Shown: piece after piece, positions 1-12,095 of the stretch
How positions within the stretch are numbered: position 1 is the stretch's first letter
How the letters are laid out: every line of letters begins with the position of its first letter
From: Pegoplata infirma
Taxonomy: Eukaryota > Arthropoda > Insecta > Diptera > Anthomyiidae
Reading direction: 5' to 3'
NCBI GenBank assembly: GCA_963921195.1
Contig: OY992540.1
Coordinates: forward strand, 188,899,576 to 188,963,575
DNA: 64,000 nucleotides
The notes under the pieces: model-generated
The model's input: the letters and a program-made list of their open reading frames with translations, nothing else
Database searches by the model: none
Told to the model about the DNA's origin: nothing
Made by a program: the position numbers and the translations under genes

Positions 1-3000
1 TCCTCTCGCGGAAATAACATTCTGAAAAAAGTACTTTTTTGAAAATTCCGCTTTAAAGGGGGAAAAAGGGAAAGGTAGGGCAATTTTGTATCTGCTGAAA
101 ATATGGTCCTCGATACTTGAAGTTTGGAGTGAACGATTCTCTCACGGAAATAACATTCTAAAGGAAGTACTTTTTCAAAATTCTGGGGGAAAATCGGGAA
201 AGTAGGGCAATTTTGAATCTGCTGAACTAATGGTCCTCAATACTTGAAATTTAAACTGTACGATCCTTTCGCGAAAATAACATTCTTAAAGAAGAACTTT
301 TTCAAAAATTCCGCTTCTAATGGGAAAAAGGGGGAAGTAGGGCAATTTTGTATCTGCTGAACTAATGGTCCTAGATACTTGAAATTTGAACTTTACAATC
401 CTCTCGCGGAAATAATATTCTAAAGGAAGTACTTTTGAAAATTCCGGGGGAAAAAGGGGGTGACTGGGGTAATTTTGAATCTGCTGAATTCATGGTCCTA
501 GATACTTGAAATTTCAACTGTACTATCCTCTCGCGGAAATAACATTGTTAAAACTTTTTTAAAAATTACGCTTCTACGGGGAAAAAGGGGAAAAGTAGGG
601 CAATTTTGTATCTGCTGAACTAACATTGTTAAAGAAAAACTTTTTTAAAAATTCCGCTTCTACGGCAAAAAAGGGAAAAGTAGGGCAATTTTGTATCTGC
701 TGAACTAATGGTCCTAGATACTTAAAATTTGAACTGTACAATTCTATCCCGAAAATAACATTCTAAAAGAAGTACTTTTTTGAAAATTCGTTTTTAAAGG
801 GGGAAAAGTTGGGAAGGAAGGGCAATTTCGTATTTGCTAAACGAATGGTCCCAGAAACTTGAAATTTTAACTCTATGATCCTCTCGCGGAAAAGCATTTT
901 GTAAAAAGTAATATTTTGTGAAATCCTTTTATAAGGGTGTGGGGTAGAAGGGGTGTAGTAGGGTAATTTTGTATCTTCTGAACAAACTTGAAATTTTGAA
1001 TCTGGATGCTCTCGCGGAAATTATTTTTTGAAAAATATACTTTTTTGGGAATTTTGGTTTTAAGGAGGCCCAAAAGCGGGAAAATATGGCAATTTGCTAA
1101 ACTTTAAACTAATGGTCTTAGAAACATGACATTTGGAATATGGGATCATGTCGCGGCAATAACATTCTAAAAGAAGTACTTTTTTGAAAATTTCGCTTTT
1201 AAGGGGGAGAAAGGAGGAAGTAGTGCAATTTTGTATATGCTAAAGTAATGGTCCTAGATACTTGAAAATTGGACTGTTCGATCCTCCCGCGGAAATAACA
1301 TTCGGAAAGGAATACTTTTTTAAAAATTCCTCTTTTAAGGGGGAAAATAAAGCAATTTTGAATCTGCTGAACTAATGGTCCTAGATACTTGAAAACTGGA
1401 CTGTACGATCCTCCCGCGGAAATAACATTCGGAAAGATATACTTTTTTTTAAATTCTTCTTTTAAGGGGGAAAAAGGGGGAAAGTAGGCCAATTTACTTG
1501 AAATTTGGACTGTACGAACCTCTCGCGGAAATTACATTCTCAAGGAAGTACTTTTTTGAAAACTCTACTTTTATGGGGGGAAAATGGGAAGGTAGGGCAG
1601 TTTTGTATTTGCTGAACTAATGGTCCTCGATACTTAAAATTTAACTGTACGATCCTCTGGCGGATATAACATTCTAAAAGAAGTACTTTTTTTTAAATTC
1701 TGCTTCTACGGGGGAAAAGGGAGAAGTAGGGCAATTTTGAATCTGCTGAACTAATAGTCCTACATACTTGAAGTTTGGACTGTACGATCCTCTCGCGGAA
1801 AGAACATTCTAGAAGAAGTACTTTTTTGAAAGTTCTCCTTCTAAAGGGGGAAATGGTGGAAAGTAGGGCAATTCTGTATCTGATGAACTAATGATCCTAG
1901 ATACTTGAAATTTGAACTGTACGATCCTCTTGCGGAAATAACATTCTAAAATAAGTACTTTTTTGATAGTTCAGCTTCTAAGGGGGAAAAGGTGGAAAGT
2001 TGGGCAATTTTGTATCTGCTGAACTATTGCTCCTAGATACTTGAAATATAGACTGCACGATCCTCTCTCTTGGAATTAACATTCTGAAAGAAGTACTTTT
2101 CTTGAAAAGTCCGATTTCAAGGGGGAAAACGGGGAAGGTATGGCAATTTTGTATCTGCTGAACTAATGGTTCTAGATACTTGAAATTTGGCTGAACGATC
2201 CTCTCGCGGAAATAACATTCTTAAGAAAGTACTTTTCAAAATTCTGTGGGAAAAAGGGGAAAGAAGGGCAATTTTGAATCTGCTGAGCTAATGGTCCTAG
2301 ATTCTTGAAATTTGAACTGAACGATCCTTTCGCAAAAATAACATACTTAAAGAACTTTTTTAAAAATTCCACTTCTAAGGGGAAAAAGGGGAAAGTAGGG
2401 CCCTTTGGGGGATTTTGTATCTTTTGAACTAATAGTTTTAGAAACTTGAAATTTGGACTCTATGATCCTCTCGCGAAAAAAAAACCAAAAAAATATTTTT
2501 TTTTGAAAATTCCGCCTCCAAGGTGGGGAAAATAGAGCAAATTGGCACATTTTTTATCTTCTGGACAAATGGTCCCAGAAACTTTAAATTTGGACTCTAG
2601 GATCCTCTCGCGGAATTAACATGCGGAAAACAAAATTTTTTGAAAATTCCGCCTCCAAGGGTGGGAAAAGGGGCAAATAGGGAAAATCTGTAAATTTTTT
2701 ATCTTCTGAACAAATGGTCCCAGAAACGTGAAGTTTGGTCTTTAGGATCCTCTCGCGGAAACAACATTCCGAAAAAAATATTGTTTGAAAAATTCCTCCT
2801 CCACGGTGGGAAAGGGGGGGGGGGAAATAAAAAATGGTTCCAGAAACTTGAAATTTGAGCTCTAGGATCATCTCGCAAAAAAACATCTTGAAAAAAGTAG
2901 AAGGGGGAAAATAGGGCAATTTTGTATCTTCTGAACTAAAACTTTAAGTTTTGATCCTCTCCGGGAAATAATTTTTTGAAAAATACACTTTTTGAAAATT

Positions 3001-3960
3001 TTGGTTGTAAGGAGGGCCAAGAGGGAGAAAATATGGCAATTTGGTAAATTTTAAACTAATGGTCTTAAAAACATGACATTTGCAATATAGGATCATCTCG
3101 CGGAAATAACATATTGAAAGAAGTACTTTTTTGAAAATTACTTTTTAAAGGGGGAAAGAAGGGTAATTTTGTATGTGATGAACTAATGGTCCTAGACATT
3201 GAAGTTTGGACTGTACGATCCTCTCGCGGAAATAACATTCTGGAGGAAGTACTTTTTTTGTAAAATCTGCTTCTATGGGGGAAAAAGAGTGAAAGTAGGG
3301 AAAATTTGAAATTTGAATCCTCTTGCGGAAACAACATTCTAATAGAAGTACTTTTTTGAAAATTTCGCTTCTACGTGGAAAAAGGGGGGAAATTAGGGGA
3401 AAGAAGTACTTTCTTTTTAATTCTACGGGGGGAAAGGGAGAAAGTAGGGCAATTTTGAATCTGCTGAACTAATAGTCCTACATACTTGAAATTTGGAGTG
3501 TACGATCCTCTCGTGGAAAAAACATTCTGAAAGAAGTACTTTTTTGAAAATTTTGTTTTATAGGTGGAAAAGGGGGAAAGTAGGGCAATTTTGTATCTGC
3601 TGAACTAATGGTCCTAGATACTTGAATTTTGAACTGTTTTTATCTGCTGAACTAATTGTCCTAGATACTTGAAGTTTGGACTGTATTCTGGAAGAAGCAC
3701 TTTTTTAGAAAATTCTGCTTCTAAGGGGGAAAATGGGGAAAGTAGGGCAATTTTGTATCTGCTGAATTAATGGTCCTAGATACTTGAAATTTGGACTGTA
3801 CGATCCTTTCGCGGAAATAACATTCTAAAATAAGTACTTTTATGTAAATTCTGCTTCTAATGGGGAAAAAGGGAGAAAGTAGAGATACTTAAAATTGGTA
3901 CTTTACGATCCACTCGCGGAAATTACATTCTGGGAAAATAAATTTTTGAATTTTCGCTTC
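1..3960. repeat. Satellite array, unit about 130 bp
   Basis: Roughly 28 diverged tandem copies fill this stretch and run off the left edge of the window. Each unit carries the blocks CCTCTCGCGGAAATAACATT, AAGAAGTACTTTTTTGAAAA, a G/A run such as AAGGGGGAAAAAGGGGAAAG, GTAGGGCAATTTTGTATCTG and CTGAACTAATGGTCCTAGAT. Units vary by small indels and truncations, and copies near 2400-3000 form a more diverged subgroup. The G/A-rich block is always on the + strand, so the array is strand-asymmetric. The many small minus-strand ORFs here repeat the same peptide pieces and are shadows of the array. Confidence 0.95.
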
Positions 3961-4156
3961 AATTTGGTACATATTGTTCCTTATGCAGTAACGTTCCTTG
4001 AAACTTAAAGTTTGAACTATGAGATCGTTTCGCCAAAATACAATTTTTTGCTACTTTAAATCTACTCAAAATATAATATTTTAAAGGTTGAATCTAACAA
4101 GTTTTATGTTTAATTAAAAATTAATAAGAATTTGAAGTAATTAAGTTTTTTTTTAC

Positions 4157-4191
4157 AGCTAACCGGTAACGAAGTACCGGGCGAGTTAGCT
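4157..4191. other. GC-rich hairpin at the satellite/transposon boundary
   Basis: AGCTAAC (4157-4163) and GTTAGCT (4185-4191) pair, and inside them CCGGTA pairs with TACCGG around an ACGAAG loop. It stands out in an AT-rich setting between the satellite and the first CCCGAG-type element. The 3961-4156 stretch before it is AT-rich with no gene. The hairpin may be the scarred end of an element; no function is claimed. Confidence 0.4.
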
Positions 4192-5442
4192 AGTCATTTA
4201 TAAGGGATTTAAATTTCCCGAGTAAAAAACATCATATATAATTATATACAGTTTTATATATACATACATTATTTTGTAAAACTATATGTATTTTTTGTTG
4301 CATCATATGTGATTTTATATATTTGCACTTCTAATTTGTTTCTTATATAAAATTATATAACAGAAAATATTGACTTTTATATAATAACATATGATTTAAA
4401 GTTCGTTTATATAATTACATATGAACTTTAAAATTCTGTCTTCTTTTTTATATAATTTGATAAAACAAAATATTTGAAGAAATTTTATATAAAACTTTAT
4501 GCAACTGTTTTTAAATTATATGTTATCTTATATGAGTAAAATTTAAAAAAAAAATCTAAGTCCTTTACATATAATTTAATATAACTTTTGAAAATTTTTC
4601 TAAGTCCAGATGTTTTTTTTTTGAAAATTTTCAAAGTCCTAAAAATATTTTTGAAAATTTTTAAGTCCTGGAAACAATTTTTTTTTGTCAATTTTTTGCG
4701 TTTTGGGGGAAAACATTTTTTTCTTATATATAAATATATTTAATTATATATAATTGCATCAATTTTATACAAAAAAGGGTCCAATTTTCGCATATAACTA
4801 TATAAAATTATATTAAAATTATATCAAATTTGATCAGATTTGATCAAATTTGATAAGTTTTTATATCGTTTTATCGACTCATTATTCGCATTAAACTATA
4901 TATGATTATATATGATGGCTTTATATAATTTTATATGAATATATATAATCTTTTTTACTCGGGTTTCCAAAAAATGTTTGTGTCTTAGAAAATTTAAAAA
5001 CATTTTATCGGAACTCAAAAATTTTTCAAAAAAATTAAATTTCTCATAAAAACATTTTCAATGATTTTTTTACTCCAAAAAAATTGCCAAAAAAATTTTG
5101 TGTCCGGGACTTTGGACACAAAGTCCCGGACTTGAATTTTTTTTTATTCTCCGGGACTTAGAAAATTTTGAAAATTTTTTTCGGGATATAATTATAAATA
5201 AAATCATATATCTTTTTATCTGCCATATCTAAAAATTCCCGACCTTATATGTCATATCAAATTTCATATAGATTAGAATATAAATAGATATGAATATGTA
5301 TGCTATCATATTAAAAAATAAGGAAAAATACAATGCTATATATAAACTTATATGTCCATATCAAAGTTCATGCATAACCATATATAAGTATAAATAATTA
5401 TATAATAGCATATATGATTATATCAAATCTTTTTTACTCGGG
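4192..5442 (+). mobile_element. CCCGAG-type element A, right half, split by element K
   Basis: 4192-4216 and 4964-5442 are the two parts of one copy of a 0.9-kb element. Its full copies lie at 13015-13906 and 14143-15055. The right terminus is TTTTTTACTCGGG. The left half is missing. The break is filled by element K (4217-4963). The intact copy at 13.4 kb reads TTTAAATTTTCCAAAA across the break, so K duplicated two T residues on insertion. No coding capacity is seen. Confidence 0.75.
4217..4963 (+). mobile_element. CCCGAG-type element K, complete copy
   Basis: A 747-bp AT-rich element bounded by CCCGAGTAAAAAA and its reverse complement TTTTTTACTCGGG. It sits inside element A with a TT duplication, read from an uninterrupted paralogue of A in the same window. 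A second copy in reverse orientation is split across 5571-9450. It has no ORF of note and looks like a non-autonomous DNA transposon (MITE). Confidence 0.8.
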
Positions 5443-6384
5443 TCGGATTAAAAGGTGTACAGTTGATATAATTATATAAAATTATATGAGGGTTAATACA
5501 AAATTTGATTTTCTGTATAATTTAACATAAAATTATATATAGCTTATTCTGTTCCATATAAAACTGTATACCCGAGTAAAAAAGTTCATATATATTCATA
5601 TAAAATTATATAAAGCCATCATATATAATCATATATAGTTTAATGCGAAAAATGAGTCGATAAAACGATATAAAAACTTATCAAATTTGATCAAATCTGA
5701 TCAAATTTGATATAATTTTAATATAATTTCCCGACCCGAGTAAAAAGGAATTTATATAAATGTATATTATTTTATATGTTTTTATAAAACCATATACAAC
5801 TATATGAGTCAAAGTATAAAATTATATCTCACTTTGAAATTTTCCAATTTTTTTAAATGATGTCATATAAAATCATATCTAATTATATTGTTCATAATAT
5901 ATTAATATAAATGGTAGATGTAATCATACGTTGCACATAAAACTTAATCCGATTTCATACATTATTATACGTGACTTTATATCTAATTATGTATAGGACT
6001 TTACTAAACAAAAAATCCAGTATCAATTTATGTATAATTATATATGACTAATATAATACCATTTAAAACTATATATGGTTCCATACTAAAAAAATTTCAA
6101 ACAAAAATAATAGATATAATTATATGTGTCTTAAACGATAACATATCTGTGTTTGTATGGTACTATATATACGCAAATTTCGTCTAAACTCAATATATAT
6201 TTATAAATGGTAGCATATGTAATGGAATATATATTTTGATATAATCATGTATAAAAAAAATATTTTTTTGACCAAACAACTAGCCATATATAATTATATA
6301 TGCCAGTATTTCAAAATTTATTTTTGTGTGTCAACATATATGGTTATACAAAACTTTTTATTGTATCATATAAGATTACATATG

Positions 6385-7030
6385 ATTTTTGGAAACCCGA
6401 GTTCGATTCCCGGCCCAGTCGACAAAAAAAAGTTTTTTTTTTATTTTTTTTAAATAGAAAACACTTTTTTATTGCGTTTAATTTTTTTAGAACTAAAAAA
6501 TTTTCATTTTTGGAATTTTTGCAATCATTTTAAAAAAAATATTTTTCTTTTATACAGTTATATATAACTATATTTGATTTATTATAAAATTATCTATAAT
6601 TTTTGGGAACCCGAGTTCGATTCCAGAAATAAAATATATTTTTTTTATTTTTTTTTAAATAGAAAACACTTTTTTATTGCATTTATTTTTTTAGAACTAA
6701 AAATTTTTCTTTTTTTGAATTTTTGCAATCATTTTTAAAAAATTATATTGCTGTTATATAGTTATATATAACTATATTTAATTTATTATAAAATTATCCA
6801 TCATTTTTGGGAACCCGAGTTCGATTCCAGAAAAAAATATATTTTTTTAATTTTTTTTTTAAATGGAAAACACTTTTTTATTGCATTTGTTTTTTTAGAA
6901 CTTAAAAAATTTTACTTTTTGAATTTTTGCAATCATTTTTAAAAATTTATATTGCATTTAAATAGTTAATAATAGCTATATTTGGTTTAAATTATAAAAT
7001 TATCAATGATTTTTGGAACCCGATCTAAAA
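6385..7030 (+). repeat. Tandem array, about 205-bp unit, with a tRNA T-arm-like block
   Basis: Three full units and part of a fourth, each opening with TTTTTGGGAACCCGAGTTCG and containing a TTTTTTATTGCATTTATTTT block. The first unit has GAGTTCGATTCCCGGCCCAG at about 6397, close to the T-arm plus acceptor of a tRNA (B-box-like). Later units keep only GAGTTCGATTCCAG. The block overlaps the CCCGAG motif used as the terminus of the neighbouring elements. Confidence 0.7.
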
Positions 7031-7378
7031 TCTAATTCTGATTTCCTGATTCCATGAAAAATTTGAAATTTATAAGCCAGTCTTATTTTACTTTGGAAGC
7101 CTATGACTTGGAAATAAGGCATACCGCTACATTAAAATTATTGTTTAAGCTTACCATGGAAGCCCCTAATAGCGCTGTACGTCATTCCATTTTTTTTTTT
7201 TTTTTGCAAATTTTATCAAAAATTTTCTAAGTCTTTTTGAAAATTGTGTACAAGTGAATAACATATTTAATTGGATATAATCATTTATTACTATATGTAA
7301 GATCAATTTGATATAATTAGATACGATCAATTTATTTAAAACTAAGTCTTTTAAAGTTGTTATTTGCTAACAACGTCC

Positions 7379-7446
7379 GCTGGTCTAGAGGGTAGAGATT
7401 GCGATTACAAAACGGAAGACTTGTGGTTCTAATCCCCGTCCGTTCG
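7379..7446 (+). tRNA. tRNA-like remnant or SINE head (pseudo)
   Basis: TGGTCTAGAGG matches the polymerase III A-box consensus exactly, and 44 bases further on GGTTCTAATCC matches the B box except for one base. The T stem mostly pairs. The anticodon stem and acceptor arms do not pair well and a long T run follows. It is best read as a tRNA-derived remnant, for example a SINE head, rather than a working tRNA gene. The anticodon loop position would read TAC, but the poor stem makes any amino-acid assignment unsafe. Confidence 0.35.
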
Positions 7447-7584
7447 AAGTTTTTTTTTTTTTTATTTATTTTCAGTTTGACATTATTATATCTAAAAATA
7501 AATCTAAAAACAGAAAAATTTTTTGGATAAAAATGTATCCAATAATTTTTTTATAAAATCAAGATATCAGATATTATAAGATAA

Positions 7585-7880
7585 CTTTGGCGCGGCCAAA
7601 TTTCGGATGAAATTACATTATATAATATCCAATTTAATATAAAATCATGATATTGGATATTTTAAGATAACTTTGGCGCGGCCAATTTCCGGATGAAATT
7701 ACATCATGTTATATCATATTTAATACAAAATCATGATAATAGATAATTTGGGATAACTTTGGCGCGGCCAATTTCCGGATGAAATCACATACAATCAAAT
7801 ATTAAACTGTAACTGTATATATTATATGATGTTATGAGATAACTTTGGCGCGGCCAATTTTCGGATGAAATTTGGCAAAA
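7585..7880 (+). repeat. Four-copy repeat with GC-rich box
   Basis: Four units of about 80-90 bp share GATAACTTTGGCGCGGCCAA followed by TTTCCGGATGAAAT, near 7590, 7668, 7754 and 7842. The box is conserved while the AT-rich sequence between is not. TTTGGCGC fits the general E2F-site pattern, but nothing here shows binding. Confidence 0.8.
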
Positions 7881-7950
7881 TCAGATCCAATTAATTATAT
7901 ATAATTTTATAAGATAACATGTTTTACCATACAATTTTTTTTTACTCGGG

Positions 7951-8861
7951 GAATAAAAAAAAGTTATATGACGCAATATTTAATTATATATGAGCAGATA
8001 TGCTTTTATGTTAATCCATATTAATTTTGATCCGAAAATTGGCGGATCGAATATTATACGATTATATCAAATTCTATTATTTTTGATAAAATAATATCAA
8101 ATTTGATTAAGTTTGATCCCAAAAATGGGTCTATCTAATTGTATTAAATCATATCTTTTCTGTTAAAATTAGATAAATTTTTATATAATTAGATGAAATC
8201 TGGTAAAATTTTTTGAAATTTTAAACGTGAAATTAGAAATTATTTTATCAGATTGGATACATTATCAATTAGAAGATTTTTTATTACATTCTTCGAAATT
8301 TTTTTCGAGAATTAGCAATTTATAAAAATTTGTAAAATTTTTTTCTAAAACAATTTTTAAGGGATTTAAAAATTCCAAAAAATGTTTGTGTCTTAGAAAA
8401 TTTAAAAACTTAAAAATTTTTCAAATGAATAAAATTTCTCCTAAAAACATTTTCAATGATTTTTTTACTCCAAAAAAAAATTGCCAAAAAAAAATTTTAT
8501 GTCCGGGACTTTAGAAAATTTTTATAAAATTTTTAAGACTTGAACATTTTTTATTTTTTTTTTTAATTGTACGGGACTTAGAAAATTGTAAATTTTTTTT
8601 CGGGATATAATAATAAATAAAATCATATATCTTTTTATCTGCCATATCTAAAAATTTCCGAACTTATATGTCATATCTAATTTCATATAGATCGGTATAT
8701 AAATAGATATAAATATGTATGTTATCATATTAAAAAATAAGGAAAAATACAATGCTATATATAAACTTATATGTCCATATCAAAGTTCATGCATAACCAT
8801 ACATAAATATAAATAATTATTTATTAGCATATATGGTTATATCAAATCTTTTTTACTCGGG
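7951..8861 (+). mobile_element. CCCGAG-type element A, near-complete copy
   Basis: About 911 bp, homologous over its length to the copies at 13015-13906 and 14143-15055. The right end is TTTTTACTCGGG. The left end has lost its first bases and begins GAATAAAAAAAAGTT directly after the ACTCGGG of the previous element. No ORF of note. Confidence 0.8.
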
Positions 8862-9450
8862 TTTATATAGTTATATGCGAAAATTGGACCCTTTTTTGTA
8901 TAAAATTGATGCAATTATATATAATTAAATATATTTATATATAAGAAAAAAATGTTTTCCCCCAAAACGCAAAAAATTGACAAAAAAAAATTTGTTTCCA
9001 GGACTTAAAAATTTTCAAAAATATTTTTAGGACTTTGAAAATTTTCAAAAAAAAAACATCTCGACTTAGAAAAATTTTCAAAAGTTATATTGAATTATAT
9101 GTAAAGGACTTAGATTTTTTTTAAATTTTACTCATATAAGATAACATATAATTTAAAAACAGTTGCATAAAGTTTTATATAAAATTTCTTCAAATATTTT
9201 GTTTTATCAAATTATATAAAAAAGAAGACAGAATTTTAAAGTTCATATGTAATTATATAAACGAACTTTAAATCATATGTTATTATATAAAAGTCCATAT
9301 TTTCTGTTATATAATTTTATATAAGAAACAAATTAGAAGTGCAAATATATAAAATCACATATGATGCAACAAAAAATACATATAGTTTTACAAAATAATA
9401 TATGTATATATAAAACTATATATAATTATATAGGAACTTTTTTACTCGGG

Positions 9451-9871
9451 TATGTTTCCAATTTACCAAAAATTTTCTTAGTTTTTAGGCAAAGTATAAG
9501 AAACTTTTTAAAATGTTCCTAAACATTTCCTTGTTAGGGTTATGTATATCACCTATCTGGTTCGAAGCGTACCCAAACATTTTTTTGTTTTAGAAAATTA
9601 TATGTTTGGTGAATGTATCGTTGACCTGTGGTGTATCTCAACCCAAACAAAAAAACACAAGGATTTTATATGTTTTTATGCAATTAGATCTAATTAGATC
9701 CACCAATATATGGCAATGTCTGGTCAAAACTCGGATGAAATCAAATCATATTTTATACAAGTTGATCTTTTTTAATGCAAAAACATCCACCATTATTCGG
9801 ATCAAATTGCGTATTAATATATATTGTGTTACATATCATTATATATTGCATCATATTAAAATTTTTACTCG
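9451..9871. other. AT-rich spacer, no gene seen
   Basis: Degenerate AT-rich sequence between two CCCGAG-type elements, ending in TTTTTACTCG. That end runs straight into the CCCGAG of the next element. It may be the remains of another member of the group. The 96-codon ORF here has no recognisable motif. Confidence 0.5.
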
Positions 9872-12095
9872 CCCGAGTAAAAAATATCTGATATAATCAT
9901 ATATGCTATTATATAGTTATTTATATTTATATATGGTTATGCATGAACTTTGATATGGACATACAAGTTTATATATAGCATTGTATTTTTCCTGGTTTTT
10001 TAATATGATAGCATACATATTCATATCTATTTATATACTGATCTATATGAAATTTGATATGACATATAAGGTCGGGAATTTTTAGATATGGCAGATAAAA
10101 AGATATATGATTTTATTTATAATTATATCCCGAAAAAAATTTTCAAAATTTTCTAAGTCCCGGACAAAAAAAAAAAAATTCAAGTCCTAAAAAATTTTAT
10201 GAAAATTTTCCAAACAAAATTTTTTGGCAATTTTTTTGAAGTAAAAAAATCATTGAATATGTTTTTATGAGAAATTTAATTTTTTTGAAAAGTTTTTGAG
10301 TTCCGAAAAAATGTTTTTAAATTTTCTAAGACACAAACATTTTTTTGGAAAATTTAAATCCCTTATAAATGACACTGTGTGACGGTGAAAAAGTATCCTG
10401 GGTTTTGACCATCAATTTTACATAATTCGGGCATGCTGATTCCAATGGTCCAAGCCATTTTGAAATCTAAGGTACAGTTTTTTCGCAAAACGTCTTTAAA
10501 GTTTTTCACGTCCCCGTGAAGTTTTTTGAATAAAAAATATTTTGTGTGCGAAAAAGTCAGTCGTTTATAGTTGAAATTAAAGGATTATATCTGTAACTAC
10601 ATTTTAACTACAAATTCCGCTACTAAAAGTTTAAAACTTTAACAGTGTTTCGCGTTTTATCCCATTTTTTCTCATTTTTTAGCATTTTCGCGATTTTAAA
10701 TGCCTAAATAAATTCCGACCTAAACAACCGTTTCAGCTTAGTATATTTGCACCAAAGGAAATATATTCCCATTAAAATATTTTTCATTTATCAATCGCAT
10801 AGCACTAAAATTGCGCGATTTGTCAAAATTTCACTATGACAGCATCACTTTCCAACAGGACCACAAGGTCCAGATTTTGATATATTGTGTAAAAACCTCA
10901 AAAAAGTATTTGTGCCAAATTTCAAACAAAAATGTTTTCATCTTAAAAAGTTTTAATAAAAAAACATTTATTTCGCCCTACTAAATTATATTAAACAAGT
11001 GTTTTATTTAAATTAGTAGTATTTAGTACAATGTTTTCCTTTTGTTTTTGTAATTAAAATTTAATAATTTAATTTAGTAAGGTGAAATAAAAGTTTTTCT
11101 ACAATAACTTTTGAAGTTGAAAACATTTTTGTTTAAAATTTGACACAATTACTTTTTTGAGGATTTAACATAATATGTCAAAAGCTAGATCTTGTGGTCA
11201 TCTTGGAAAGTGATGCAGTCATAGAGAGATTTTGACTAATCGCTCATTTTTGGAGTGATGCGCTTGATAGTTGAAACGTATTTTCATAGAAATATATCCC
11301 ATTTGGTGCATTTAAACTAATCTGAAGCGGTTGTTTAGGTCGGTATTTACTTAAGCATTTAAAATCGCGAAAATGCTAAAAAATTGGAAAAACGGGATAA
11401 AACGCGAAATATCACTTGAATTTCAAACATTTGATAGCGGATATGGTACTTAAAATTTAGCTACAGTTACAGTCCTTCAATTTCAATTGCAAAAGAGGGA
11501 CTTTTTTGCATACAAAAACTTTTTTATTTCAAAAAGTTCACGGAGATGTGAAAATCTTTGAAGACATTTCGCGAAAAAACTGTACCTTAGATTTAAAAAT
11601 GGTTTGCACCATTGGATTCAGCATGTCCGAAATATATAAAATTGATGGTCAAATGTCAGGTTACTTTTAACATCCAAGATTTTGTCACGCTGTGTGATTT
11701 TAGAAAAAAATGACAAATTTTTAATTATTTGCTAAGTCCAGAAAAAATTCCGAAGAATGCAATAAAAACTCTTCTAATTAATAATGTATCCAATCTGATA
11801 AAATAATTTCTAATTTCACGTTTAAAATTCCAAAAAATTTTACCAGATTTCATCCAATTATATAAAAATTTATATAATTTTAACAGATAAGATATGATTT
11901 AATACAATTAGATAGACCCATTTTTGGGATCAAACTTAATCAAATTTGATATTATTTTATCAAAAATAATAGAATTTGATATAATCGTATAATATTCGAT
12001 CCGCCAATTTTCGGATCAAAATTAATATGGATTTTCATAAAAGCATATCTGTTCATATATAATTAAATATTGCGTCATATAACTTTTTTTTACTC
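9872..12095 (-). mobile_element. CCCGAG-type element A, inverted copy split by a hairpin element
   Basis: Reverse-complement copy of element A: it starts CCCGAGTAAAAAAT at 9872 and ends with the complement of the usual A start, AACTTTTTTTTACTC, at 12095. Removing 10373-11694 and one copy of TGA leaves a normal 0.9-kb A element. The outer ends overlap the termini of neighbouring elements. Confidence 0.8.
10373..11694. mobile_element. 1.32-kb fold-back transposon with 3-bp TSD
   Basis: The termini are CACTGTGTGAC and, on the other strand, CACAGCGTGAC. The element is flanked by TGA at 10370-10372 and 11695-11697. The intact A copy (13412-13427, other strand) reads TTATAAATGATTTTA across the site, so the 3-bp duplication is read directly. 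Nearly the whole element is one imperfect palindrome: the two arms of about 650 bp match at roughly three positions in four and meet near 11035. A CAC end with a 3-bp duplication points to the CMC/CACTA group, but no transposase is present. Confidence 0.85.

Larger units (their letters stand above)
5735..7950. mobile_element. CCCGAG-bounded segment M with internal tandem arrays
   Basis: It starts CCCGAGTAAAAAGG at 5735 and ends TTTACTCGGG at 7950, so it has the same termini as elements A and K but a different, longer interior. Inside are a tandem array of about 205-bp units, a tRNA-like sequence and four copies of a GC-rich box, all described separately. No protein-coding region is convincing. 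It could be one element or a composite. Confidence 0.5.
5571..9450 (-). mobile_element. Element K, second copy, split by about 3.1 kb of nested elements
   Basis: 5571-5730 and 8862-9450 are reverse-complement matches to the right and left parts of the K copy at 4217-4963. The ends CCCGAGTAAAAAA and TTTACTCGGG are flanked by TA on both sides. The inserted block (5731-8861) holds element M and an A copy, and again sits at a T run. With the first K copy this makes 590-bp inverted arms about 4 kb apart. Confidence 0.75.

Noticed and set aside
873..3337. Several minus-strand ORFs of 66-111 codons
   Set aside because: They lie in the 130-bp satellite and share repeated peptide pieces; chance frames of a tandem repeat.
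6247..6533. Two overlapping ORFs near a tRNA-like block
   Set aside because: Composition is F/I/K/Y only, as expected from AT-rich DNA, with no homologue recognised.
7379..7446. A functional tRNA gene
   Set aside because: The acceptor and anticodon stems do not pair; kept only as a low-confidence tRNA-derived remnant.
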